DNA of 64,000 nt from Allofournierella massiliensis (GTDB lineage Bacteria > Bacillota > Clostridia > Oscillospirales > Ruminococcaceae), in the NCBI RefSeq assembly GCF_021531255.1, contig NZ_JAFBIO010000001.1, positions 248,001-312,000 of the forward strand, given 5' to 3'. This document shows positions 51,493-60,206 of the stretch, piece by piece; position 1 is the first letter of the stretch, and every line of letters starts with the position of its first letter. The position numbers were made by a program, and so were the translations under genes. The notes under the pieces were generated by a model. The model saw only the letters and a program-made list of their open reading frames with translations, ran no database searches and was not told the origin of the DNA.

Positions 51493-53328
51493 TTACATCC
51501 ATGTTTCGATGGCCGCATAGAGCTCTCTGGAGACAGTAATACGCCCCTCGCGCAGCGCATGTTTTGCTTCTTCCAGCAAAAAATAGTGCCGCTTCATCGA
51601 GAACCGCTGCTTCCCGGACTCAGGGAGGTCTTTGTCATTCATCTGCATAATGGCCTCCGCGACCTGCATATACTCGGCCGCATATTTGTTCCGGGCAACC
51701 GGGTCCTGGCGGTAGCTGTATTCCTTTGCAAGCTTTCCACAGGCAGTACTGAGCTGGTCCATCACTTCAAAGGACCGGGGCGTCACCGCCTTCAGCAGCT
51801 CGTATCCCTTTTGATACCACATCAGCGCCTGATCGTGATCCATGCGGTTATGATAGACAGCTGCCACCCGGAGGGCTTCTCTTCCCGGCAGAACATGGTT
51901 GGGACCATAGTAATTTATGACAGATTCATAGACTTTTATGGCATAGGGCAGCGCTTCTTCATAATATCCCTGAACCCACAGAAAGGTAACGATCTCCTCG
52001 AAAGCGGTGCCCAGCCATGGAGCGGGGTTCGGAAACGTCTCATAAACAGCAAACACATGGGGCTCCAGAACCCGGTTCTCCTCATAGGTGCGGTTCCATG
52101 TACCGACTCCCAGATCATCTCCATACAAATACTTCTCGAAGCCACGCAGCAGACGGCTGCAGTTGATACATGTGGGAGGCATGATCCGCTTGACTGCCTC
52201 GGCGATCAGCGGATGAACACGGAGAAGGAGGCGGGTTTCTGTTTTCTCAGATCCCGCAGAAAGAGCCGCTGTCTCCCTGCCCGAATCTTCCGGGGAATGT
52301 TCCGCCGTTTTTTCCATGACAAGAACATCGATCAGAAGATCATTGCGAAGCGACCGGAGCGTCTGTTCCGATGCGCCGGATATCCGGAGAAACAGATCCT
52401 TTTCCATCCCCTGCGGTGCAAGAACGGACAAATACAGCAGGGCTTCCCATTCTGCTTTTTTCAACCGGAAAGAGGAAAGCAGGGAAGTTATGTGCGATCC
52501 GTTGTCCGGATGCCCGGACAGTTCCCCATAGGAAGCCTGGACGGATGCCATTTTGATGCTTAAGGTGTGACCTTCCACCTGATGACCGTAATGCAGAAGC
52601 TGTTCTGTTTTTGCCGGTTCCAGTCCACTGGAATAGGTTTGGATCAGCTCTGACCAGTATTCCGGGCGCAGGGCGTTGACCAGAAGCTTTTCCTTTTCCG
52701 GCACGATCTCATAGTTGACTCTTGTGGTGATGATCTTATCGCAGGAAAGCTCCAGAAACTGACAGAGATCCTTATCCGCAGGCGTATTCAGATTATCGAT
52801 CACGATCAGGATTTTTTTCTCTTCACTGATCTTTTGCAGAGCGCTGAGCTTTTCCCGATAATACTGCCGTAGGGCAGGATATCGTTTCCGGTCATACAGC
52901 AGTCCGGAAATGGGAACGGAAGTATCATCACAGACAGCCTGGAGGATCCCCTTGCCGGTTACGATGTAAAGGACATGATCATATGCAGGGCGATGTCTGG
53001 CGATATATGCAAGCGCAATGGCAGTTTTTCCGATGCCGCCGATGCCGTACAGGAAGACTGTGTGGAAAGAGGCAAGCGTGTCTCGGACAGCGGTTAGCTC
53101 TTCTTCCCGCCCGATCAAAGGGGAGGAAACGGAAGGCAGAGCGGTATCGTTGACTTTGAAGTGCATGTGTTCCTGAAAGCGTGTGTATTCTTCTTCCCAG
53201 GCCGCCCAGGCAGCTTTTTCCGCTTCCGCAGAGGAAAATCCGGGCGGGGTGTCTGCGTATTTTTTCTGCAGCAGAAGCTGGTTCTTTTTCCAAAGCAAAA
53301 GCTGCTCCTGATAGTTAAAGTATTTCAT
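51493..53328 (-). CDS. NB-ARC (STAND) NTPase with TPR-like C-terminus, probably truncated
   Basis: A 611-aa signal-transducing ATPase. Residues 1-65 are a charged helical lead with no recognised effector domain. The NB-ARC domain has Walker A GIGGIGKT at 95-102, Walker B ILIVIDNL at 173-180 and a KIITTRVN sensor at 198-205. A winged-helix-like part follows, then TPR-like helical repeats from about 430 (FLWVQGYYEEALPYAIKVYE, YHNRMDHDQALMWYQKGYELL). It ends at a TAA after which the same frame stays open. Third gene of an operon with a regulator-like gene and a MATE transporter. Regulator or defence ATPase: undecided. Confidence 0.8.
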   Translation of the reverse strand: MKYFNYQEQLLLWKKNQLLLQKKYADTPPGFSSAEAEKAAWAAWEEEYTRFQEHMHFKVNDTALPSVSSPLIGREEELTAVRDTLASFHTVFLYGIGGIGKTAIALAYIARHRPAYDHVLYIVTGKGILQAVCDDTSVPISGLLYDRKRYPALRQYYREKLSALQKISEEKKILIVIDNLNTPADKDLCQFLELSCDKIITTRVNYEIVPEKEKLLVNALRPEYWSELIQTYSSGLEPAKTEQLLHYGHQVEGHTLSIKMASVQASYGELSGHPDNGSHITSLLSSFRLKKAEWEALLYLSVLAPQGMEKDLFLRISGASEQTLRSLRNDLLIDVLVMEKTAEHSPEDSGRETAALSAGSEKTETRLLLRVHPLIAEAVKRIMPPTCINCSRLLRGFEKYLYGDDLGVGTWNRTYEENRVLEPHVFAVYETFPNPAPWLGTAFEEIVTFLWVQGYYEEALPYAIKVYESVINYYGPNHVLPGREALRVAAVYHNRMDHDQALMWYQKGYELLKAVTPRSFEVMDQLSTACGKLAKEYSYRQDPVARNKYAAEYMQVAEAIMQMNDKDLPESGKQRFSMKRHYFLLEEAKHALREGRITVSRELYAAIETWM

Positions 53329-53331
53329 GAT

Positions 53332-54264
53332 TCAGGTCTCTTTCTTTTCCAGCGTTTTAAAAAAGAATGGACGAAGCCTGTTTTGCCCCTGAGCACGCAG
53401 ATACTGATCGGTAAAACGGAAGGCCTCCTGAAGCCATCTCCGGCATTCCTCCGGACTTTTATGAAGACAGCGGGCCCTGTACAGAGCAAGGATCTGCAGC
53501 AGCATGGCGTCGAAACGCTCTCCGCTGGTCAGCGTATGATCCGCATGCAGCGGGCAGTATCCAAAAGCGGATAAATACGTATTGATCACACATTCATTGA
53601 CAAAGGGAATGCACATGATCAGGATATGCCGGATCATGGTTTTCCGCGGGATCTCCCCCAAAAGCTTTGTATTCTTCAAGAATTCGGAGCCATAGGAAAT
53701 ACTGGCCATACGGCTGATCTGCCGGGTGTCGGCTTCGGCGGACCGGAAGGTGTATTCACAGGCCTGGCTGAAGTAGATATGCCGCAGGCTGGGGAACGGA
53801 TCTTCTGAGTAAATTCCGTATTTTCTCCGTTCCATCGGATGAAGTTTGCTCAGATATTCCCGGATCATCGTGTCCATAATGCGGCACCGCTCCTGGTAGA
53901 GCGCGCTGCCGGCGGAGGACGCGTCAAAGACGAGATCACTCCGGTCGGCATAGACCTGCAGCAGATACTGCTGATCGTCGCCGCTCAGCCCCAGTGCTTT
54001 TCCGAACATCAGAAGCTGCGTCCTGTCAGATGGGACATGATGCCCGGTTCGCCAGAATCGGACCTTTGTGATCTGCGAATCCTGCTCCGGCAGGGCAGCG
54101 TACATTTTCTCATACAGAAACGTATCGGCATCCCTTTTTGCGGTCAGGCCGTTCTTCTTCATGAAAAGGAGATGCTGTTCCTGCAGCCATTGCACTTCAG
54201 GCCTGACATCAAGGGATTTCAAAAGGGTGTCATCCAGAATTCTTTTCAGTTCATCCATCGGCAT
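53332..54264 (-). CDS. Uncharacterised 310-aa protein with a degenerate HTH-like N-terminal region
   Basis: Not recognised as a named family. Residues of about 60-105 (SQITKVRFWRTGHHVPSDRTQLL, MFGKALGLSGDDQQYLLQVY) look like a degenerate XRE-type HTH. The remainder is helical with scattered Cys and aromatic residues and no enzymatic motif. It lies 3 bp before the NB-ARC gene and 12 bp after the MATE gene, so the three are one operon. A DNA-binding partner of the NB-ARC protein is my inference. The start is 54264 or 54258; GAAGGA lies upstream of both. Confidence 0.6.
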   Translation of the reverse strand: MPMDELKRILDDTLLKSLDVRPEVQWLQEQHLLFMKKNGLTAKRDADTFLYEKMYAALPEQDSQITKVRFWRTGHHVPSDRTQLLMFGKALGLSGDDQQYLLQVYADRSDLVFDASSAGSALYQERCRIMDTMIREYLSKLHPMERRKYGIYSEDPFPSLRHIYFSQACEYTFRSAEADTRQISRMASISYGSEFLKNTKLLGEIPRKTMIRHILIMCIPFVNECVINTYLSAFGYCPLHADHTLTSGERFDAMLLQILALYRARCLHKSPEECRRWLQEAFRFTDQYLRAQGQNRLRPFFFKTLEKKET

Positions 54265-54276
54265 CGTTCCTTCGAT

Positions 54277-55644
54277 TCATGGGTTTGTGGTACAAGCGTC
54301 AGGCGTATTTTGCCGTCTGTGCCGCATGAAGCGCCGATAGCGGAGAACGGCAGCAAAACCCGCTCCGATCCTGCTGAGTGAAAGCCCCAGGCAGACAGCC
54401 AGATAGCCCAGCCGGGGGATCAGCGAAGCCATAGCAATGTTGATCGTCATTTCGATCAAGCCGAAGAGAGGCATGGCGCGGTAATCTCCCATGGATTGCA
54501 GCGCATATCGCAGAATGACCAGTGCGGTGAGAAAGGGATAGGATACAACGATGATCCGCATCTGAAAGATGCCTGCCTGAACGGCTTCGAGAGATGCTCC
54601 ATCTCCTGCCAGTCCGCGGATCAGAGCAGGAGCAAACGCAAGGGACAGGGCGATAATCAGCAGACAAACAGGCAGGGAACGACGGTAGAGTTTGCAAACA
54701 TAATCATGGATCATACGGTAGTTGCCGCGGCCCGCATTTTGCCCAACGATCACAACTGCCGCCGTCCCGTAAACACTGAGCAGTTCTGTGAACAGGGAGG
54801 TATACTGGTCGGAATAGGCGTCTCCGGCCAACAGATCGGTCAGCAGGCTATTTTCCATTCGCTGCATGAAAAAAGAGCCGACGGACAAGAACAGAAACAG
54901 AAGTCCCTTGGAACAGCCGTTGGCCAGAGTATCCAAATAATGAGCCCTTTGTATGGAAAAGGGGGAAGTAAAGGAAAGCCGGCCGCCGGATAGCTTTCCC
55001 AAAAACCATGCAAGGGCGAGAACCTGCCACAGATTGTTGATCATCATGGCAAGCGCCGGGGCGGTAATTCCCATACGCAGGCCGGCAACCAGAAAAACAA
55101 CCAGAAAAGTCTGCACCACAACGCCCGCCATGGACAACATGGCAGGGACGGCGCTGTTTCCCATTCCCTGAATGGTGCTGATCAGGATCAGCTTCAGATA
55201 AAGAATCCCCGCGCCAAAAAGGATGACCCGGAAATAGGCTATGGCATCCGGCATCAGAGCTTCCGGAACATTGGCATGCCGCAGGATGCTTTCGGCAAAC
55301 AGAGGAAATGACAGACAAAGGGCTCCCATGGCTGACGTCAGATATACTGCGCCCCAGAATCCCTGTCTGATTTCTTCCGGATCACCGGAGCCGATGCAGC
55401 GGGCAAGGCGGACGCCAAACCCACTGACAACGGCCGCAAACATGGAATTGATGACCGACACACACCCGGAGCATGCGCCGGTCACTGCCACCGCGTCCTG
55501 ACTCAGATATCTGCTGATGACCGCCGTATTCACCATAGCGTAGATACATTGGAATCCCGCGGAAAGGAAGAACGGAAACAGAAACCACCGCAGTTCCTGA
55601 TTTCCGACCCTCTGTGTGAAATCAAGTTGTCGGAATCGTTTCAT
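54277..55644 (-). CDS. MATE-family efflux transporter
   Basis: A 455-aa membrane protein with about twelve helices in two related halves. It has MATE features: FLFPFFLSAGFQCIYAMVNTAVISRYLSQDAVAVTG at the N-terminus, STIQGMGNSAVPAM at the end of the first half, and VVIVGQNAGRGNY in the second. It probably exports a cationic drug or metabolite using an ion gradient; substrate unknown. The start at 55644 is preferred to the upstream Met at 55713, which lacks a ribosome site. First gene of the minus-strand cargo operon. Confidence 0.88.
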   Translation of the reverse strand: MKRFRQLDFTQRVGNQELRWFLFPFFLSAGFQCIYAMVNTAVISRYLSQDAVAVTGACSGCVSVINSMFAAVVSGFGVRLARCIGSGDPEEIRQGFWGAVYLTSAMGALCLSFPLFAESILRHANVPEALMPDAIAYFRVILFGAGILYLKLILISTIQGMGNSAVPAMLSMAGVVVQTFLVVFLVAGLRMGITAPALAMMINNLWQVLALAWFLGKLSGGRLSFTSPFSIQRAHYLDTLANGCSKGLLFLFLSVGSFFMQRMENSLLTDLLAGDAYSDQYTSLFTELLSVYGTAAVVIVGQNAGRGNYRMIHDYVCKLYRRSLPVCLLIIALSLAFAPALIRGLAGDGASLEAVQAGIFQMRIIVVSYPFLTALVILRYALQSMGDYRAMPLFGLIEMTINIAMASLIPRLGYLAVCLGLSLSRIGAGFAAVLRYRRFMRHRRQNTPDACTTNP

Positions 55645-55729
55645 TTGACATTCCCCGCATGGTTCATGATTACTGGCCTGTGTGCGATTTTGGTTACAGG
55701 ATAATCTAAACATAAAAGCAACACCAAGG

Positions 55730-55775
55730 CAAGCAAGTAAACTTTAACATTCGATTGTTAATTTTCACTTGCTTG
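55730..55775. promoter_or_regulatory. 46-bp imperfect palindrome upstream of the MATE operon, candidate operator
   Basis: CAAGCAAGT at the left end pairs with ACTTGCTTG at the right end, and inner TTAACA pairs with TGTTAA around the centre. It lies 86 bp before the MATE start in an AT-rich intergenic region and overlaps TTGACG/TTGCTT strings that could be -35 elements on either strand. A dimeric regulator site is a reasonable reading. Confidence 0.5.
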
Positions 55776-55862
55776 ACGGTGGAAAAACTTGATGCTAAAA
55801 CGAAAATCGTATAGGAGTATCCAACGTTGTACTTTTCATGAAGTATAAGGAGGAAACAAGGC

Positions 55863-55973
55863 ATGAGAAAACGAATATGGGCCGTCCTGCTGTCAGTATG
55901 CCTGCTGGTGGGACTGCTGCCCACCACCGCGCTGGCGGGCGGTTTCGAGGTGACGACCTATCAAAGGGGATAA
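55863..55973 (+). pseudogene. Signal-peptide stub of a lost secreted protein, 36 aa
   Basis: A strong ATAAGGAGGAA ribosome site leads an ORF that is a complete Gram-positive signal peptide (RKRIWAVLLSVCLLVGLLP, then TTALA as the cleavage site) followed by only about eleven residues and TAA. This is the normal N-terminus of large Clostridia surface proteins. The mature protein is missing, so this is probably the 5' end of a gene removed by recombination. Confidence 0.6.
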
Positions 55974-56021
55974 TAAAGTATGTTGTCTCCTCTGTCGCAT
56001 TTCTTAGAGGAGGTCCTTTTT

Positions 56022-56984
56022 ATGAAAAAGAAAGAAAAAAACTTTGACCTTTTCGGCAAACTCCCGTGGATCCTCGGCATCTGCATCTCCGCGCTGATGA
56101 TCAGCCTTTATGTGTGGCTCGTTCTTCCAAGACCAGTCTTTGGTGTGCTCCATGGGGGGACCCCCGCCAGTCGGAAGCCTGTCCCCCGGGACAACGACCT
56201 TGCCCTGATAATGGCCACACAGGCTCTGGAATACAGCGAACACGCATACGCCCGGCGCTGCTGGCATGAGGTGGTCAAGCGTCTGGAGGCGCAAAAGAGC
56301 GCGGACCTCAAAGAGCATTATGGGAACCTGTTCGTTGCCTGCCACGGCTTGGCCAGCGAATATTGGGATGGCGAACACATCAGGCGAGATCCCGAGAAAG
56401 CGGTCCTGTATGCGGAAAAGGCAATGAAACACATTCGCTCCGCCAACAGCGCCTTCATTTCAAGTTACCAGAGCATAGAGGCCACCGGCAAGGACCTGGA
56501 TGCCGTCATGGCAGAGCTGGACGAGCAGGTGTCCGAATTCCGCCTGTCATATTCGATTTTTCTGAGCGACGCCATCGATCTGGCCGAGATCCTGGTACGT
56601 GCCTATGGCGCTGGCGACGGTGCGGAGAAGGACGCCAAAAAATCCGCAGAGTACTTTGCCTATAAACAGATTTTGCGGTCCAAACTCAGCGGGGTGAATG
56701 AATTCAGCGCCACACCCCAGGTCACCGTCCGGGAGAATGCCGGGCCTGGTGAAGCCAGGGAGAAGAGCGGGGACTTCCAGTTCCCCTACCTGATTTATGA
56801 CGATCTGGGTCGGCAATGGACCTTCGACTGGGGCAATGGCCAGGAGGCCCGTTATACGCTGGACGCTGTGGAGGACCAGAAGGCCGACCTGCAGGATAGT
56901 CTCTCCGGCGGCGTCGCATACCTGAAGAGCTCCGACATGGCAGGCGGTAGAGCATCCTGCTGGGGCCGCAGCTTCCACTGGTAA
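56022..56984 (+). CDS. Membrane-anchored Sel1-like repeat protein, 320 aa
   Basis: A basic N-terminus and one transmembrane helix at about 13-35 (LPWILGICISALMISLYVWLVL) are followed by a helical domain with two Sel1/TPR-like units (HGLASEYWDGEHIRRDPEKAVLYAEKAM and AEILVRAYGAGDGAEKDAKKSAEYFAYK). A C-terminal region of about 90 residues includes a DDLGRQWTFDWGNGQEARYTL segment. First gene of a four-gene plus-strand cassette. AGAGGAGG precedes the ATG at 56022. Function unknown. Confidence 0.68.
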   Translation: MKKKEKNFDLFGKLPWILGICISALMISLYVWLVLPRPVFGVLHGGTPASRKPVPRDNDLALIMATQALEYSEHAYARRCWHEVVKRLEAQKSADLKEHYGNLFVACHGLASEYWDGEHIRRDPEKAVLYAEKAMKHIRSANSAFISSYQSIEATGKDLDAVMAELDEQVSEFRLSYSIFLSDAIDLAEILVRAYGAGDGAEKDAKKSAEYFAYKQILRSKLSGVNEFSATPQVTVRENAGPGEAREKSGDFQFPYLIYDDLGRQWTFDWGNGQEARYTLDAVEDQKADLQDSLSGGVAYLKSSDMAGGRASCWGRSFHW

Positions 56985-57013
56985 GGCCCACAAGGGGTGT
57001 GCAAAGAGAGCGT

Positions 57014-57778
57014 ATGGGATTTTTCAAAAAACTTTTTCAGGGTCAGCAAATTTCCGAAGAGGAACAGGTTCGCCGCATGGGAAGTAGATGTGTATCTCAA
57101 AAATCTGTTAAGGGGATGTCGGGAGATGAGCAGCGGCAATATTGGTTTCAATCCCGTGACCTGACTGACCTGGATGAGCGCCTGCGGCGAATGGAAGAAT
57201 TGGCGGACGCCGGATTTGTTTCCGCTTATACGACGCTGATAGATGCCCTGTTTGAGCGTGCCGATGAGAACAACGAAAAGGTTCCTCTCGACCAGTTGGA
57301 ATACTGGGCCAGGCGTGCCGCAGACTCCGGGAATATCTGCGGGCATTACTACTTGGGCCTTGTCTATGAGACACCCGAATATTTACAGAAGGATTTCGAG
57401 ACCTATATGGAAAAATCGCTTCGGGAATACCTGCTGGCGATGGAAAAGGAGAGTGAGCCCGCCGCACAGAGGCTGCTTTTTCACTGGAATCGTGAGTTTA
57501 ATAGTTCACAATATACTGAGGAGGAAAAAGCGGTAGCACAGGCCAATTACCGTGACATGATAGAGGACTATTTGGCCCCGGAGATTGAACGGCTTAAAGA
57601 GCAGGACGACGAAAAAGCCTGCTGCGCTCTCGGACAGATGTATTTTTATGGAATCATTTTCGAGCAGAATCTTTTGAAAGCCAGAGAATATTTTCAGCGG
57701 CTGGCAGACGCAGGATACTCATTCGGACAAAGAATGCTTACAAATCCTCTGTTTGATGAAGACGATGAGGACGAGTAA
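57014..57778 (+). CDS. Sel1-like repeat protein, 254 aa
   Basis: A soluble helical protein with Sel1-like units (LEYWARRAADSGNICGHYYLGLVYE and ACCALGQMYFYGIIFEQNLLKAREYFQRLADAGYSFGQ) and an acidic end (DEDDEDE). It begins GFFKKLFQGQQISEEEQ, a short amphipathic start shared in style with the next gene's GLFSKEP. A GTG at 56999 is an alternative start. Sel1 repeats mediate protein-protein contacts. It follows the membrane-anchored Sel1 gene by 29 bp. Confidence 0.68.
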   Translation: MGFFKKLFQGQQISEEEQVRRMGSRCVSQKSVKGMSGDEQRQYWFQSRDLTDLDERLRRMEELADAGFVSAYTTLIDALFERADENNEKVPLDQLEYWARRAADSGNICGHYYLGLVYETPEYLQKDFETYMEKSLREYLLAMEKESEPAAQRLLFHWNREFNSSQYTEEEKAVAQANYRDMIEDYLAPEIERLKEQDDEKACCALGQMYFYGIIFEQNLLKAREYFQRLADAGYSFGQRMLTNPLFDEDDEDE

Positions 57779-57804
57779 GAATAAAACGAAAAGGAGAATT
57801 AACA

Positions 57805-58809
57805 ATGGGATTATTTTCAAAAGAACCGGCAGAGAAAAAAGCATACGATAAGGCGCTTGTCGCCATGTTGTCTAAGCCGAATGAAAAAACCTTTGCGGCG
57901 ATGGAAGCGGCTTCGATGAACTGGCCCTCCGGTTGGCAAGGGTATCTGTTCATGGGACTTTGTTATGATTTGGCAAGTTGCAAAATGCCCTTTGCCCCTG
58001 ATAAGGCCGACATCTGCCACAGCAAAGCAAAGGAAGCGGGAAAAAAGGCAGGCTGCAAGTGGCTGGACAACTTCTACGGAACCTTTGACGAGGCGGCGGG
58101 AAACTTCCGTATGAAGGAAGATTATTACCCGCGCGTGGAGTACATCCGGAAAGCAGGCGTGGCTATGCTTCAGTGGTACCGTCTGGATCAGAATCATATT
58201 TTCCCGGAAAAGGGTTCCAAAGATGATGTGGATTTCTGGTATCCGCTGTTTATGGGAATTGACACTGGCTCATCTGGTTTTTTCAAGAAAAGTACAGATG
58301 AGCAGAATGAGTGTCTGCTGCATGAATCGTGCTTTTCTTCTTATGTAACAGCTTGCCTTTCCTACAGAAGTTCCATGCGGGATGATGTGGTCAAAATGGG
58401 CAATAGCATCATCGACGATGCTAATGAATTATCGAAGAAGCATGAAGCGGAAGCAGATGCATTCTATTCCCGCACTCGCGATACCGCAGCTTTTGTAAAT
58501 GGTTATGCGCATCTGATCGGCGGAGGACCGTTTGTGGATGTTCTTCCGGATCTCTCGCGGAAAAAGGGCTGGAATCTGATCTGGATGTCGGCAGATAAGG
58601 GCTGTATGTCTGCACTGCATTTTTTGGCGGATCTGTTTAACAGCGATTGCAGGCAGGAGGTCTGCGACTCACACGCATACTTTTATAGAAGCTCTTCCGA
58701 TCCGCAAGCTGTCGCGCATCAGCTGATTGATCTGCTGGAGTTAAGTGCGAAGAAAGGCGACCCGGGCGCCCTGCACCGGGCCAAAGCGCTGGCAGATGAC
58801 AGAAGGTAA
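57805..58809 (+). CDS. Uncharacterised 334-aa protein of the Sel1 cassette
   Basis: Begins GLFSKEPAEKKAYDKALVAML. Helical throughout, with a WQGYLFMGLCYDLASC and DICHSKAKEAGKKAGCKWL region that resembles a degenerate Sel1 unit, Cys residues at scattered positions, and a C-terminal LIDLLELSAKKGDPGALHRAKAL segment that again looks Sel1-like. No catalytic motif. An AAAAGGAG site precedes the ATG. The stop lies 14 bp inside the next gene. Confidence 0.62.
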   Translation: MGLFSKEPAEKKAYDKALVAMLSKPNEKTFAAMEAASMNWPSGWQGYLFMGLCYDLASCKMPFAPDKADICHSKAKEAGKKAGCKWLDNFYGTFDEAAGNFRMKEDYYPRVEYIRKAGVAMLQWYRLDQNHIFPEKGSKDDVDFWYPLFMGIDTGSSGFFKKSTDEQNECLLHESCFSSYVTACLSYRSSMRDDVVKMGNSIIDDANELSKKHEAEADAFYSRTRDTAAFVNGYAHLIGGGPFVDVLPDLSRKKGWNLIWMSADKGCMSALHFLADLFNSDCRQEVCDSHAYFYRSSSDPQAVAHQLIDLLELSAKKGDPGALHRAKALADDRR

Positions 58810-60037
58810 GGAAAAGCTGAAGGAGGCAGCTTTCTCTTTGGCGATGACAGAGCTCAGAGGGCGGCTGCTATACCGTCGATACAGACAGGCTCCCAGTTCG
58901 GTAAGTCGGGAAAACATCCTTGCCGTGCAAAAAGAGTGGGAAGAGCAGCGGCGCAAGTTGGATGCTCTGCGCGACACAATTCCCGAATGCGAGGGGAAGC
59001 GGTACTGGTGGGACATTTCCTATGATGTGGAAGCACCATTTGAGACTTTTGAAAGCTGTCTGTCTCTGCCCCAGGGAGTTTACTCGGAGCAGGATAATTT
59101 TGCGGAATATCACGGTGGTTTTCTGGATCGTGCGGAGCAGCAACTAAATGTCGCAGACGTCTTAAATTCCTATTTCCGGATGTCTGATTATGTTGTTCTC
59201 TATGCAGACCGGAAGCAGATGAAAGCCAATCTGACAGCGCCGGTATCGATCAGGGCGATTCTCTGCTGTGAGGAGGCCCAGTTTGAGCCGGAAAGTATGA
59301 AAGACTATCAGGACAAAATGTCGAATAGTCTCATAAATTCCAACGAATATCAGCGGATGCAGGACGAAGTGCGTTCGATTTCTGCAAATCTTTCAGAAAA
59401 CTTATCTGCCTTTGACAGACGGCAGGATCTTATGGAAAGTATCCTGAACGCTGCAACGGGAAGAGGTCCCTTTACAGATCAGGAAAGCTGGCTCATGGGA
59501 ACGACCGATTCAGATTCCTATTATACAACGGCGCTCTACCGTGATTACAGGCAAAACGAGATGAAGGAAAAGGCCTGTGATGAGATCTCCCGCCTGAATT
59601 ATCAGATGGAGCAGATGAAAAAGCAGGCCGCCAAAGCACAGGCTGATCGGCAGCAGTATGAATTGCAGCGCGCATGGGCAAGACAGCAGCAGGGGTTTCT
59701 TCTGAAGATGATCCGTTGTGGGTATGCTATTTATCTGAAAGAATATCTGGTTGGCATCGTCATCATAAACCGTCCCGAGATGTTCTGGCAACTTCATCAC
59801 CAGGGTGATTTGTCGCCATACAATATCTACGGCGGCATGGATGAGGCGAAAAAACTGGGGTGCGAAACGCCTGATCCTGCTCCGCTTATGGAGTTTATCC
59901 TTCGGGAATACGGCGCACGGCTGAAACCCTACTCCGTGCTGGCATCCTGCCCCAAAAACGCATCGGATGAGATTTGGCGCTGCTGGGCAGAAAAACGATT
60001 TGCATTTCTTGTAGAGGAAAACCAAGCAAGGGTATAG
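58796..60037 (+). CDS. Uncharacterised 413-aa protein with a coiled coil
   Basis: Not recognised. The ATG at 58796 lies inside the end of the previous gene (14-bp overlap), which implies coupled translation. A central coiled coil (about 240-300: MKEKACDEISRLNYQMEQMKKQAAKAQ) is followed by a hydrophobic segment (YAIYLKEYLVGIVIINRP) and a C-terminal alpha/beta region ending FAFLVEENQARV. The N-terminal part includes YWWDISYDVEAPFETFESC. Last gene of the cassette. Confidence 0.62.
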   Translation: MTEGKEKLKEAAFSLAMTELRGRLLYRRYRQAPSSVSRENILAVQKEWEEQRRKLDALRDTIPECEGKRYWWDISYDVEAPFETFESCLSLPQGVYSEQDNFAEYHGGFLDRAEQQLNVADVLNSYFRMSDYVVLYADRKQMKANLTAPVSIRAILCCEEAQFEPESMKDYQDKMSNSLINSNEYQRMQDEVRSISANLSENLSAFDRRQDLMESILNAATGRGPFTDQESWLMGTTDSDSYYTTALYRDYRQNEMKEKACDEISRLNYQMEQMKKQAAKAQADRQQYELQRAWARQQQGFLLKMIRCGYAIYLKEYLVGIVIINRPEMFWQLHHQGDLSPYNIYGGMDEAKKLGCETPDPAPLMEFILREYGARLKPYSVLASCPKNASDEIWRCWAEKRFAFLVEENQARV

Positions 60038-60129
60038 CGTTTCTTCATCTTATCCTGACAAGCAAGCGAAGGAGCTTTTATGAAACGATTCGCAGAGCAG
60101 ACAAGCAAGGATACCATTAGGAACTAATG

Positions 60130-60206
60130 GCGCACATACAGGGCAAGCCCTGTATGTGCGCTCTGCGAGGCGAACAGCCCGGACACTCGAATGTCCGGGC
60201 TGTTTT
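60130..60206 (+). repeat. Two tandem perfect hairpins
   Basis: GCGCACATACAGGGC pairs with its complement over a two-base AA loop. Then AACAGCCCGGACA pairs with its complement over a six-base loop, followed by TTTT. The second may terminate the Sel1 cassette transcript. The first, with so tight a loop, may be cruciform-forming or a recombination or processing site. Confidence 0.6.
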
